Shown here: one piece after another, positions 1-10,483 of the stretch
Layout: every line of letters starts with the position of its first letter
How positions within the stretch are numbered: position 1 is the stretch's first letter
Source: Arcuatula senhousia
Taxonomy: Eukaryota; Mollusca; Bivalvia; Mytilida; Mytilidae
Assembly: GCA_963971305.1 (NCBI GenBank)
Contig: OZ020306.1
Span: 61,354,686 to 61,418,685 of the forward strand
Length of the DNA: 64,000 bases
Reading direction: 5' to 3'
Made by a program: the position numbers and the translations under genes
The notes under the pieces: generated by a model
The model's database searches: none
The model's input: the letters and a program-made list of their open reading frames with translations, nothing else
What the model was told of the DNA's origin: nothing

Positions 1-229
1 TGTCAGAGACCAGTCTAATAGAAGTGATTAACACTTGGGAGGCTTCACGTGTAAGCGAGCATACAGTCATATACAAAAACCAATCGCAAACAATTGCGTT
101 TGCTTAACTCCCAAGCAGCACGATTTTGGCTATATCCGGGAGACGAACATGAAAAGGGTGACACAATGAAAATGAAATGATGAAGTGAGGAAATGGGGAC
201 AGAAGGCCAATCGGGGTGAAGGGTTTTAA
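1..229. other. Unassigned left edge
   Basis: No gene is recognised. The last ~90 bases (GAACATGAAAAGGG onward) resemble 15605-15745 and probably belong to the dispersed repeat that continues at 230. Confidence 0.4.
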
Positions 230-525
230 CTGCCACTTGAAAAAGGAGTTATGAGTAGTGAGGGGCAATTTAGCCTGCTGCAATGGGATCCTACAGACCT
301 GCAGCAGGGTTCTTTAACATGCAAGAAGCGTTGCATTTCTTTCAACACGGTTCACCACTTTAGTTTGCATTCAGGTTTTCCGCATTATAGCATGACGACA
401 TTGGCATTCATTAAGACCGGGCTGCCCCATTCAACCACCTGGGGCAAACATCCCAATCGCTTTGTAGGCAGAGCGGCCCGACCCAATGTCACGGTTCTGA
501 GCGCTCTATCATGTCTATTGTGGAC
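230..525 (+). repeat. Dispersed repeat family R1, copy 1
   Basis: About 300 bases here match the reverse complement of 27175-27500 over their whole length by eye (shared blocks include TTTTCCGCATTATA, CATCCCAATCGC and GAGCGCTCT), and a third, more diverged copy lies at 6630-6930. Part of it is open on the plus strand (251-586), but the reading frame is not kept in the other copies, so it is annotated as a repeat, not a gene. Copy 2 translates to a short Cys-x-Cys...GCDG...W pattern that hints at an old PHD-finger-like coding origin. The function and transposon class are unknown. Confidence 0.6.
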
Positions 526-559
526 TTTACCGACTAGCTTTGCGCTGCTGCAGGCCTAT

Positions 560-1085
560 TTGTCACCCAGAACCCTTACGGGTTGAGATATATGATAGAA
601 GCAGCAATATTTGAAAGGGGCCGATTTTAGTCTCAAATCCAAAAACAACAAAGTAGCAAGAATTCGACACTGACACAAAACACGACCAAAAAACCACAAC
701 CAATCTGCAATCAACATCATGAACTTTAGTAAAAACATAATTGAACTCAAGTGATCTGGAGACTAAATACTAGGACGTATGTGGATATGTTGATAGTTGT
801 GTAGATTTTTTTGTAATTGTTAATATTACATGAATTTTTGTTGTATTGTCTAGAAAGTCCACTGATTTTGTCTTTAATTTCTCTTTGAACTCCAGTTTCG
901 TTTCCAAGAGACTCAGGTGATTTTATTATTTCTTATTCGAGGACGTGTTTTTCAGCAGACAATCGGAATTCAGATGAGAACTAATTGTGCACAATTTTTC
1001 CCTGCTGAGTTTCTTCATTCATATGAATTTTGTTATTACATAGACATTGAAAAAAAACATTACATAACACCCCTAATGAAAACAA
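560..1085. other. AT-rich stretch with nothing recognised
   Basis: No open frame with family resemblance, no RNA gene and no clear repeat was seen here. Confidence 0.5.
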
Positions 1086-1089
1086 CTCA

Positions 1090-1265
1090 CTAGGGTGTAA
1101 AGTATTTATATCTTAGCTCTTTTGTTCTTACATGGGTGATCTGAGCTGGATCAGCCCTCGGATTACCCTGTTCTTCTTTTTCAACCCTATTGTCATGACT
1201 GTTCCTTTTTTTTCAAAGCACGTGTTTGAGAAATGCTCTCTAGGTCGATAATTTATGAAAGGATA
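1090..1265 (+). repeat. Dispersed repeat R2, copy 1
   Basis: This stretch matches 17343-17500 by eye (TAGCTCTTTTG, GATCTGAGC, GGATCA and GAGAAATG blocks in the same order). At 17.5 kb the repeat runs straight into the SINE-like block, whereas here about 500 bases lie between them. Confidence 0.5.
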
Positions 1266-1589
1266 TGGACTTCCTTGATAGAGCTACACGGCTGACAAGC
1301 AAATTGTTAACACAGGGGTACGTTGCTCCCAGGTTGTTGTCATCACTCAAGAAATTTTACGGACGACATCATGTGCTTGTATGCAAATACGGGATTTCTA
1401 TCTCTCAGATGAGCACAGATGTTGGTTTGACATAGAGTTTTGTAATGTCATCCTTTCCGGATTCGACCAACACTTAATCGATCTTTGGCAACGTGACGGG
1501 TGTGCTATAGCAATCAGGAACTGCTTACTCTTCCGGAGCACCAGAGTTCACTCTCGTTTCGACTTGAGTTCGCGTTGCTGAATGCGGTT

Positions 1590-1735
1590 TTGTTGTTATG
1601 TGTGCGTGTTTTATGTTGTTATGTGGTTTGTTTTGTTGTGATGATTTTTTGTCTGCCGGTTTTGTCTTTGTCTTCACGGTTTTATGATACTGATTACCCC
1701 TTTGGTACACCTTTGCTTGCTTCATGGAGTAAATG
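1590..1735 (+). repeat. Dispersed repeat R3, copy 1
   Basis: It shares TGGTTTGTTTTGTTGTG, a GTCT-CCG-TTTTGTCTTT block and GGTACACCTTTGCTT with 7360-7510. It probably fell between R2 and the SINE by insertion. The class is unknown. Confidence 0.5.
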
Positions 1736-1845
1736 AACACATATAAAACATATGATTACTCCAAATGAATTAATTTTTATGAGCTGTATGGCCATTTTGG
1801 AAAAATAACAACAACAAAGTTTTTTGAAGATTGAAAAATACCATA

Positions 1846-1926
1846 GTTCCCACTGGGATTTGAACAAGGGTTCTCGCCATTCCAAGTCTACCTTCATATT
1901 CACTAGACCACAAAACCGATGGAATC
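1846..1926 (-). repeat. tRNA-derived SINE head
   Basis: Read on the minus strand, this segment has a Pol III A-box-like stretch (TGGTCTAGTG, from about 1911 down) and a B-box-like stretch (TTGTTCAAATCCC, plus positions 1855-1867) at tRNA-like spacing. It is followed by an AT-rich body that recurs at 17.5 kb. It does not fold into a convincing intact cloverleaf, so it is called a SINE or tRNA-derived repeat and not a tRNA gene. The diverged copy is at 17555-17650. Confidence 0.55.
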
Positions 1927-1949
1927 TCAACGCTAAATCAAAGCACTAA

Positions 1950-2740
1950 AGCGTTCAAAGGCAGAGCTAAATCGAAGCACTAAACTAAAGAACGATCTGT
2001 TTTTCACCAACTTGAAACATATCAATTGTATTCGTTTGCTCCGTCCACTTAAACATTTGTTAAGAAATCCGTAATTTGGCTCCGCCCACTTGAATATATA
2101 TGACGTATTGATAAAATGAAAGGCAAAAGGTCAACAATGCTAACGTGTACATCAACTGGCCATGGTGTATCGATATATGAAATGTAGTGCGTATTTATAT
2201 CGTATTATGTACCTCTTAGTTTAGACAACCTGTATAACATTTAATACATTGAAATAATAATAATAATACACAATAAATATTCTATAATAGATAATCTGGT
2301 AGGAATATTGCCTGACGGATTACCCCTGTCTAGACGATCAAAAACGCAAAAATCAGATTGCTATATGACTTCATAGAACTCTTCTCAAAAAAGTACATAA
2401 AGAATATCACTGACACACCGTGTCATCATGTAATAACTTTTACAGAAATGGCATACTTCAGAAAAGTAAATTTGAGTTTTCCAATACAGCAATATAAAGC
2501 GCGTTCGACTTTTCTTCGGAGACTATCGAGTTAGACTTTGGACCCGTACGTAACTGTATACCGTTAAAACAAGGATATGCTTAAACTAACGCCGCAGGTG
2601 CTTGAATGGTATTACATAGCTGAGAAAAGCATTTGAACATTATTCGGTTCAACAAATATATACAAAGATATATATATTCACAGAATAACTTTCTGAAATC
2701 TTAGAAAACTCTGTTTCCTTAGATATAAATAAAGACCACT
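1950..2740. other. AT-rich stretch with nothing recognised
   Basis: It contains short ATA/AAT microsatellite-like runs (about 2255-2300) but no supported gene. Confidence 0.5.
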
Positions 2741-3479
2741 GTCATTATGTCAACAATGAGTGTCAGTCACAAATAGCCAGGCTTCGTAAAAGCAAGCCTT
2801 CGAATTCACCACGGAAAACAAGAGTCACGGCAGTGCCAAAAAAAATCTGAAATGAACACTAAAATTCAAACGCCGACGTCCAACAGCTCTAATACTCCAT
2901 GAACGAACTCTTTATTTCTAAAAACTCACCCCATTCTTGCAACGAACCGACCTCTCCAGAAACGTTAGATGACAGCGTTACATACGTAAAATCAAGTTTT
3001 GAAACTCTGAAAAATCCAATACCTGGATCTAAAAACAATGTTAGCAAAAACGTCACCTTAAACAAACACAAGTCAAAATTAGCTAAAGTTAAAAAAACAA
3101 AGACTGTTGACTCTAGTGTAAATAAAGGTAATAACAAAACTACCGAACTTGAATGATCAATCTCATAGTCCAGAGAAAATGACAAAAACGAATCAGTCAT
3201 ACCGGAAAATTGGTGGATCGCAATTGTCCTGACTTGGTACAGTTATTTCAAACGAAATGGTGGGTTAAACCAGGTTTTATGGCGCCAAACCTCCCTCTTC
3301 CATTGCGATCTTAGGATCCGATAATGACCAAAGAACACAACATAGTTGTGAGACACAATAGGGATATTGAAGTGATCATCTCAGTACAGCAGACCAGTCA
3401 AACACTAATTAAAACAATTAACTACCATATCTTTTAACTCAATTTTGAACTTTTAAATTGCATTTGTGGTGAACTTTCT

Positions 3480-4309
3480 CGTGTCTTTCTGGCACATATT
3501 CCATATTCTTTCGTTTTTAATATCATTTCAGAGTTTGGCTTTAGTGCCGTGTGGAGGTCGTAGAAAGCTTCCCCGTGCTTCAGTTGTATGCTCTTATATA
3601 TTATCGAGTGCTGGAATGTGTGTTGGAAAGGCACATGTTACATATTTCCCAAATTTGACAACGTTTGGCTATTTCTTTAAAATTTGATAAATTTATCTGT
3701 TTGGTCATTGTTGTAACATTTTTGGCTTCTGTTTTTGTTTCATCAAATCTAATATTTTACCGGTTTGCCAAGTTTTTTACTCCTAGGTTAATCCAGAAAA
3801 GCGCTTCACACGCAGTGAAATTTTGCTTTTGTACATTTATCAAAATCATATCAATATGTGGATCGTGTCTTTCTGGCACATATTCCATATTCTTTCGTTT
3901 TTAATATCATTTCAGAGTTTGGCTTCAGTGCCGTGTGGAGGTCGTAGAAAGCTTCCCCGTGCTTCAGTTGTATGCTCTTATATATTATCGAGTGCTGGAA
4001 TGTGTGATGGAAAGGCACATGTTACATATTTCCCAAATTTGACAACGTTTGGCTATTTCTTTAAAATTTGATAAATTTATCTGTTTGGTCATTGTTGTAA
4101 TACTTTTGGCTTCTGTTTTTGTTTCATCAAATCTAATATTTTACTGGTTTTCCAAGTTTTTTACTCCTAGCGTGTCTGATGAAGGTTAATCCAGAAAAGC
4201 GCTTCACACGCAGTGAAATTTTGCTTTTGTACATGTATCAAAATCATATCAATATGTGGATCGTGTCTTTAATTCTGGCACATATTCCATATTCTTTCGT
4301 TTTTAATAA
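3480..4309 (+). repeat. ~398-bp tandem unit, two copies plus a partial third (retrozyme/Penelope-pLTR-like)
   Basis: The phrase GTGTCTTTCTGGCACATATT starts at 3481 and 3865, and a third start with a 3-base insertion is at 4263. The first unit is 384 bases and the second 398. The difference is a 14-base deletion in unit 1, which removes exactly the first half of the ribozyme-like motif. The third unit stops after about 45 bases at TTTTTAATA, the same point where the isolated copy at 23505-23712 ends, so this is likely the natural 3' end. Short tandem monomers of this size with a hammerhead-like motif fit retrozymes or the pseudo-LTRs of Penelope-like elements, but no reverse transcriptase is present here. 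Confidence 0.6.
4170..4211 (+). ncRNA. Hammerhead-ribozyme-like motif (type I layout)
   Basis: In order: GCGTGT (4170-4175), the catalytic-core heptamer CTGATGA (4176-4182), an 11-base insert with GG/CC pairing (4183-4193), core GAA (4194-4196), a self-complementary AAGC/GCTT short stem (4197-4204), a C at the expected cleavage position (4205), then ACACGC (4206-4211), perfectly complementary to the first block. This is the strand order of a type I hammerhead with a very short stem III. The weak point is stem II: the core-proximal pair would be A-A and only two G-C pairs follow. The motif recurs at 23575-23616. Activity is not shown by sequence alone. Confidence 0.4.
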
Positions 4310-4989
4310 AACCAAAGAAACGATTCGTTGCAAACTCTGTCAGCTTTGGTTCAACGAGAAGTGTGTTCTAGACAAAGACGACACAGTTTGGTTTTGGAGT
4401 GTGCAAAACATATCGACTACTTCTATCTAAGATACAGCACATTGAGACTTTGATGGAAAAAAATCTTCTCAAAGTACCAAGACTTGGAAAGTCAGCTGGC
4501 AACTAAAATACAGGAGCCAAATGTCTTCCAGACGAAAATGACCGCCTAAGAGAGAGACTTAAGAAAACAGAACAAGTCGTACAGGATCAACAAAAGACAA
4601 CGAACCAGCAAAATAGACAACAACTGCAACAGAAGGCTGTACAACGTAAAGGTAAACTTTTGATCGGTAGCTCTGTTACACATGTATACGGGACATAAAG
4701 GAAGCATCTTTTCACCTTGACAATGAACCTGTACGCAAGAAGTTCGATAACTACGAGTCGGAAGCCATTACTTCTTTCTTCACGAATCCCACAGCAAGTA
4801 AATCGACAAGAGAATTAAAAAAACTGTCGCCGATTTGAGACAAGCCGTGTGTGTTTTGTTACGAAAAACACGACCACGCAAAATGTACACAAGTGCAAGA
4901 CTACATAGAATAAATATCGTAAGACATAGATAGTTATGTTTCAACTGTCTGGGATACAATCTTGAGTGAAGACGATAATTGATGAGCAA

Positions 4990-5330
4990 AATATCCCAGC
5001 AATAAGCAATTTCTATCGTTCGACTTGACCCTCTATCACGGTAAAAAACGGATCTTACACGCTCTAGAAATTGTATTACTATGTATACAATCTCAATTAT
5101 CTTGACCGAACGTTGATACTCAATGGATTTTCAATTTTGTTAATATTTACTTTGTTTACAGCTCTTCGAAATATGGTTTCTTTCACCACAAAACCAAAAG
5201 CAATTGTCAATTAGATCACCTCTAATGTGACGTCCAAATGATCTGTAGTCAGTCCTTGTATATATGTGTTTGAATTGTGACGTGTTTCAGCCCTGGAGAA
5301 GTGTTGCCCACCACCAGAGGAGACTCGCAG
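4990..5330. other. Unassigned stretch
   Basis: No gene or repeat recognised. It lies between the LINE-like remnant and the BEL/Pao gag remnant. Confidence 0.4.
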
Positions 5331-5334
5331 GTTG

Positions 5335-6150
5335 TCGTTCTTAATTGATTGCCTGATTTACGGTTTGTGTGAAACTTACCTGCTGTTGTGTAGCACTACT
5401 CTTCATGTCGCGTCTATCGGATTCTAATATCTGTATCTCTTTCAAAATACTCTCTCGTAGCGTATTAAGTATCGTATCGTAATAGTCCCGGATACTTGTC
5501 AAAGTGTTACTGGAGGCTCTCAGTTGTAGCATGGCTTGCATGTATGCGTCAATTATTTAATGCGTTTGTCCGAATCTAGCTTTTAAGATCTTTATTGCAT
5601 CCGTATAGTTTGCGTTTTTCATGGAGAAACCCGCGATGGTCTTGTGACAAGAGACTTCAAGTATTTAGATTCCGGAATGTCAGTAAGCCTAATGTTGTTG
5701 TGTACAGACGACTCAAACGAGTCCCAAAATGTTTGCCAGTTGAGTAAATCACCGCTGAATTTCGAAAATGTGAGCTTTGGTAAATGTTGATTCTGGCTAG
5801 ACATAGACGTTAACGATGGGTACATGTGTTGGGAAGGTAATTTGAGCGCACTGAAACTGTTGTGTGTAACGGGAAATAGGTGTACAATATATCTGATTTA
5901 TGAAATTACGGAATTCATTGATTTTTTAATTAGCAGTATAGTTATACTCAGCTGTTTCCACTATTTCCGCTTCCGTCATTCTCTTCCGTAACACACAGAA
6001 TGTCCTCATCAAGTTTCTTTAGGATTCACTGCCTCTCTTCCAATGACTCCAACAATGACTGCAACTGCTTTCGACTGAGTTCTTGATTTTCCATCGCTTC
6101 CTCAGCCTTCCGAAGAAATCTCTTCAAAGCGCTCTTTTGACTTATGTTTC
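5335..6150 (-). pseudogene. BEL/Pao LTR-retrotransposon gag remnant
   Basis: Read on the minus strand, 5825-5640 encodes LPKLTFSKFSGDLLNWQTFW followed by a DSFESSVHNN block, the hallmark start of the DUF1759 gag domain of BEL/Pao elements. After a frame change the match continues at about 5630-5550 with an ANYTDAIKILK-type block, then a stop, then a MQAML block and an LRDYY-like block (5541-5341). Upstream (6150-5940) is a Lys/Glu-rich N-terminal segment with its own stop. At least one frameshift and two stops make it non-functional. Protease, RT and integrase are absent, so the element is truncated just after 5335. Confidence 0.75.
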
Positions 6151-6173
6151 GATAAATCCATTATCGCCTAGCT

Positions 6174-6187
6174 GTCACGGCACCAAA
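6174..6187 (-). other. Retrotransposon primer-binding site next to 5' LTR end
   Basis: The minus-strand sequence TTTGGTGCCGTGAC lies about 20 bases before the first gag-like ATG. Many BEL/Pao elements have a TGGTGCCGTGAC-type primer-binding site directly after the LTR. The LTR would therefore occupy the plus-strand positions from about 6188 (TGTAGGG) rightward. Its outer end is not identified and no second LTR was found. Confidence 0.5.
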
Positions 6188-6194
6188 TGTAGGG

Positions 6195-6625
6195 ACGATG
6201 TATACAAGAGAATAAAAGACGCCTGTTCTGTTTGAAGTCGTTTACTACACACTGAAAAAATGGCAACGTTGCCGATTGACGTTAAAATGAATAACTCACA
6301 AATCGCCCTTCTATAGAGTCTCGCGTATTTCCAACACATAGATAGTACACATATTTCAGACAAGGATATGTATAATGTACATAAAAATCAGACAGATTTA
6401 AAGCTTTTTGTTGTAAAAATTACATTGTCTGTACACCCATTGAGCGAAATGTAAATAAGGTACCCTAATTACTTAGGCCAATATATCTCAAAAACTTACA
6501 ATACGATTTTTTCGACCTTTTTGAACAATTTTCTTCCATTTAAACCTACACTCAGCTTTGTACCATGTACCATATACGTTGGTATATTAAACTCTCGATT
6601 TAAGCATCTGTTCGTTTGCCGTCTA
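6195..6625. other. Probable remains of the BEL/Pao LTR and unassigned DNA
   Basis: By position this includes the LTR sequence upstream of the gag remnant. No terminal TG/CA pair could be confirmed. Confidence 0.3.
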
Positions 6626-6629
6626 CTTC

Positions 6630-6930
6630 ATTATGGAGGAAAGAAGGAAATAAGGCCAATCAGGAAGGAGAGCTTTTACTGCCACTGTAAAAAAGTTGTG
6701 ATAGGTTGTGATGGGCAATCAAGACTCCTTCAATGGGAGTCATACGAGTACAACCCTTTCTGAAACATGCAGTAAGAGTCCTTTGCGTACGAGGAATGTG
6801 ACGATTTTCCAAACACGATGCCCCACTATACTAGTAGTTTTCGTCCAAGATTTCCGCATTATCACCTGACGACTCCGGCATGCCTAGCCTATACAACCAC
6901 ATGGTGCGCACATCCCCGTCCCCGGGGGGA
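6630..6930 (+). repeat. Dispersed repeat family R1, copy 2
   Basis: Diverged copy of the 230-525 repeat: shared order of AGGCCAATC, ACTGCCACT-TAAAAAAG, GGGCAAT, TTTCCGCATTAT, CTGACGACT and CACATCCC. The start of this copy reads CHCKKVVIGCDGQS followed by a Trp, which fits the first half of a PHD finger, but the frame is closed soon after. Confidence 0.5.
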
Positions 6931-6934
6931 TAAC

Positions 6935-7355
6935 TTCCTATATAAAGATGTACATACTAGATGTGCCAAAAATATGGATAGGTTTTTGTAAATTTATATA
7001 AAAATGGGTATAGTTTAAAGACAATTTTTTTTATCCTATTGGCTATAGTTTTGAGACAATTTTATATAGCAATGGGTATAGTTTTACGAGAATTTTATAT
7101 AGAAATAGGTATTATAATTCAGGAATAAGCTGTGAAAATAATAATCTTCACCCCTATTTATATTTGGCGTCGCTACAATATATCAATGTCAAATGAAATT
7201 TAAAAATATAATTTAACAGTGTCTCTTAATATAAATATGGTACATGAAAATGCCGATTTTATATAAGTATGTGTCCTGAAAATTGGAAATTTGTATATAA
7301 ATTATGTGTGGTCATGTTATATGTTTAGAAGTGTGTCAAACGAATTTATGAACGG
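6935..7355. other. AT-rich stretch with degenerate short repeats
   Basis: TATATAAAAATGGGTATAGTTT-like phrases recur about three times between 6985 and 7110. No gene seen. Confidence 0.4.
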
Positions 7356-7359
7356 GTTG

Positions 7360-7510
7360 TTGTGTGTTTGTTTTGGTTTTTTTTTTTGTTTTTTTTTGTG
7401 GTTTGTTTTGTTGTGTTGATTTTGTGTCTACCGATTTTGTCTTTATCTTTTCGGATTGACGAAACTATATGATTGCCCTTTCGGGTACACCTTTGCTTTT
7501 TGTAGCGTAG
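7360..7510 (+). repeat. Dispersed repeat R3, copy 2
   Basis: Matches 1590-1735 (see there), including GGTACACCTTTGCTT at its end. Confidence 0.5.
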
Positions 7511-7639
7511 ACTCTACGACGGGGGTTTTGAGTGGTATCACTTGAACTGTTAAAATATAATATCGGAGCCTAAACGGAAGTTTTGGCTTTGCAAAACATG
7601 CAAATTAAGGCATTAAATATCATGGTTATCTGTATATTT

Positions 7640-7797
7640 AATATACTTACTTTCTTGTGTTTGTAATTAATTTAAACCAAACGGGTTGTAAATGATTCAT
7701 ATGCCATGTATGTACTCTCTGTAATGTTTTGTCATGTCTTGTAATGTCCCAATAGTGATTTTGTCTACAATAAAGTTTGATTGATTGATTGATTGTA
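7640..7797 (+). mobile_element. 5'-truncated LINE 3' tail
   Basis: The stretch ends GATTTTGTCTACAATAAAGT followed by TTGATTGATTGATTG. The same ending (GATTTTGTCTACAATAAAAT then TTGATTGATTGA) is at 63645-63685. A short shared 3' end finished by a simple TTGA tandem is typical of 5'-truncated CR1/L2-like LINE insertions. Confidence 0.5.
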
Positions 7798-7941
7798 AAA
7801 AGCTACAAACCAAATGTATAAATGAATGTACATGTAGTTTATTTTGACAATAAACATATAATAAATAGTGTTTTCCCCATATTATTAGAATTAATTATTA
7901 TTCCGTGTACCTATAACCATAACCCATGTTTCAGCTAACGG

Positions 7942-7987
7942 TACATGCGTGTACCTGTAGCCTGCAGACTACAGGTACACGCATGTA
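7942..7987. repeat. Perfect 19-bp inverted repeat
   Basis: Arms 7942-7960 and 7969-7987 are exact reverse complements (TACATGCGTGTACCTGTAG) around an 8-base loop. No Rho-type or histone-type context is present; the role is unknown. Confidence 0.85.
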
Positions 7988-7989
7988 TT

Positions 7990-9115
7990 CGGAGCCATAA
8001 ATGAATTTCCTTTTTAAGATGTTAAGCAACATAAATTAACTAACATATTATTAAGGTGAATTTTATATGTGCATGTACCTTCTGTAAATTCATTTTATCT
8101 TACCTAATTACATGTTAATTTTCTGTTAATGTTGCATTTGAAATTGATATCCGCTCTCATTTTTGAATAATAAAAATAATTGTGAGATCTCTACAGAGCA
8201 GAAAGATTAAATAACTAAGCCATATTTTTAGCATTGTATCTATATTTGAAATAAAAATGGCGTTTAGGTGATGAATTTTATGAGAACACAAACAAGTCAC
8301 ATACACATCAGCTATCTAAATTTGCATATGTTGCGCGACCTAACTAAAAAATTAACCATTTTTTAACAATACATTATTTTTTTTCAATTAAAGAATTCAT
8401 ATATTTTCATATTCAATTAACAATTCATGCATAAAAATTTGATTTGCGAGAAAAAAAAACTATGATGTTAAATTTTAAAAATTAACAATAATGCAATTGT
8501 AAATAATTTGCGAGACAATATGCAAGGTCAACAAAACTGCGATGTAAAATTTTAATGATAAACAATATGATAGTAAATGCGCTCCATTTTCAAATTAATG
8601 ATTGCTTTGTCTGCTTAATCGACAGAATGACATTTTGGGCAACAGGTCGTCGGAAACATTCAACCAAACTCAATCAAAATGGAACGCTTTATGAAAAATA
8701 ATGATAGACGAAATTCGAACACTATAGACAGCTACTAAGTATTTTACATGAATGCATCTGGTTTTGGTCTAGGGTTGTTTTTTTTTATTATTTATTGTGT
8801 TCTGAATATAAATTCTGACCCTCGTTTAATTACTATTTCCACGAAACAGTAAAATCTATATATATTATGATGATAAAAAATTTCAAAATATACATAATGA
8901 ATAAAATATTTAAATTCTACATGTACTACACACAAACGCCTGTGCATGTACGCCCTTAATGAACATACAAATCAAGACTCATTCAAAATATATATTTTTG
9001 ATTTTTGTTATATTTAATGTAGTGGTTTCTAAAATCTATGGGGGTGTGGGCATTGGCTGCCTATTAATACTTTTTGCATTTGATTTTGTCAGTGCGAGAA
9101 AGTTACATGTAAAAC
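7990..9115. other. Very AT-rich stretch with nothing recognised
   Basis: No open frame longer than background, no repeat partner elsewhere in the window. Confidence 0.5.
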
Positions 9116-9119
9116 GTAG

Positions 9120-9475
9120 TAAAATCTTGATATGATCGTACTAAGAACGCCAAGGGCGTGATAGCGTCGTGGTGTTGTCTGTTATGATCTTATAGGTCGT
9201 AGTATCATCGTGTTACGATCTTATAGGTCGTACTTTCATCTTGGTATGATCGTGACGAAAGCGTAGCGCTAGCGTAGTGGGATCGGCTATCAATTTAGGT
9301 ACGTCCTCACCACGAATGTACCATGACATTACGACTGCTCTACGACCCTCTTATGATATCAGTACGCTGTTAGTACGCTCTATTTTCACCACGACCACAC
9401 TACGAATGTTTTGAACATGTTAGCGTAGTCACCCACGTCCTAGTCAATCACAACACGACCTCCACGGCCCCAGGA
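9120..9475. repeat. CpG-rich degenerate TCGT/ACGA block, imperfect inverted halves
   Basis: The left half (9130-9290) is full of GATCGT, GGTCGTA and ATCGTG, while the right half (9300-9470) carries the complements TACGAC, CACGA and ACGACC. It is a CpG-dense island in AT-rich DNA and could fold back on itself imperfectly. It may be an old foldback element. No coding sense was found. Confidence 0.45.
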
Positions 9476-9479
9476 TGTT

Positions 9480-10480
9480 CCACGATGTAGGAAAAAATCA
9501 AGAACGAAGTAATGTCGTGGTCCAGTGTGACGTGACGGGTGCTTTATTAGGCTTTGACCCTGAACTAGATTTAGTCAGAAATTTCCCAAAATCAGATAAA
9601 TCATTTCTGACCATTTTATTTACCTGGCATGTAACAATATTTTTGAGTTTCAATAAAATCTGTTGAAATTTTTTTGGGGTTTACCACATTTTTTTCAGCA
9701 AATCGGCTGAAAATTAATCTCGATGATTTCATTTGACAAATTTCCGACAATAATATCAGATGTCGTTACCATCATAATCCCGATCAAATTTTAACAAAGT
9801 CCCGTATCAACCCCCCCCCCCACCCCACCTTTCCGACACTCAATTTTCTATAAATAGCTTAGAAGAGTTATCTTTCTTGCCATTGATTCAATTTTAGATA
9901 TTAAAAGCATGTTTCTGTAAGTTTATTAGCAGTTTCAAACTAGGGGCTACAAGTATTAAATCAATCGTGTCTGAAATTCAAGATCCAAGCAATAGAGTCT
10001 GATGAGTAAATTCATTTGAACAAGAGCGGGTCAAGACATCTGCATGTGCGCTGTGTGTAACTGTTGTCTTTTTCCTACAAAAAGAAATGAATAGATCTAT
10101 AAAGCAACCCTTTTTATTTCTAAATAAGGCCCCAAAGTGGCAAAAATGAAACTTTTTTTTTATTTCTAGTCCGGTTTGGAAAAAACATAGCAAGTTAATT
10201 AGGATATAAATGTATAAATGCAACTTTTTTTCTTTCCGTTTACAGAAATTGTTTATTGCTGATTTATTCTTTTATCAAAATAGATATAAAATTGGGAATC
10301 GCATGTAATTTGAGCGGAAGTCCTTTTTCCTGCTCAGGGCCGAGGGGTCAAAAACGCAACGTTGTTACCTTGTAATAAATACTTGTTAAATTTTCCAAAA
10401 TGATGCTTTTTATAATTAAAGGCAAACTTAATTTCAAGTTTATTATGGTCTGATTAAGAAAAAAATAGATTCCTTGTGAA
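9480..10480. other. Unassigned AT-rich stretch
   Basis: Contains a poly-C tract at about 9812-9826 and no recognised gene. Confidence 0.5.
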
Positions 10481-10483
10481 AAT

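Larger units (their letters stand above)
2836..4860 (+). pseudogene. Degraded LINE ORF1-like remnant (PHD-like, coiled-coil, SGNH-like)
   Basis: Three coding-like pieces lie in order. 2836-3240 is a Ser/Thr/Asn/Lys-rich low-complexity N-terminal-type segment. 4303-4420 reads IRCKLCQLWFNEKCV followed by VWFW, the C-x2-C...W-F-x2-K-C pattern of a PHD-type zinc finger whose last cysteines are lost. 4530-4680 is a Gln/Lys/Glu-rich coiled-coil-like segment ending KGKLLIGSSVT, which resembles the first block of SGNH/GDSL esterases. PHD plus coiled coil plus SGNH esterase is known from the first open reading frames of CR1-like LINEs and related mollusc elements. Stops and frame changes separate the pieces, so it is not functional. 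The tandem unit at 3480-4309 sits inside it and apparently interrupted it. The assignment rests on motifs only. Confidence 0.4.

Noticed and set aside
251..586. 111-residue plus-strand protein
   Set aside because: Lies in a dispersed repeat whose other copies do not keep the frame.
1846..1926. Functional tRNA gene
   Set aside because: A- and B-box-like stretches are present but the acceptor and anticodon stems do not pair convincingly.
3779..3828. Hammerhead motif in tandem unit 1
   Set aside because: The outer 5' stem strand and the CTGATGA core are deleted, so no ribozyme can form.
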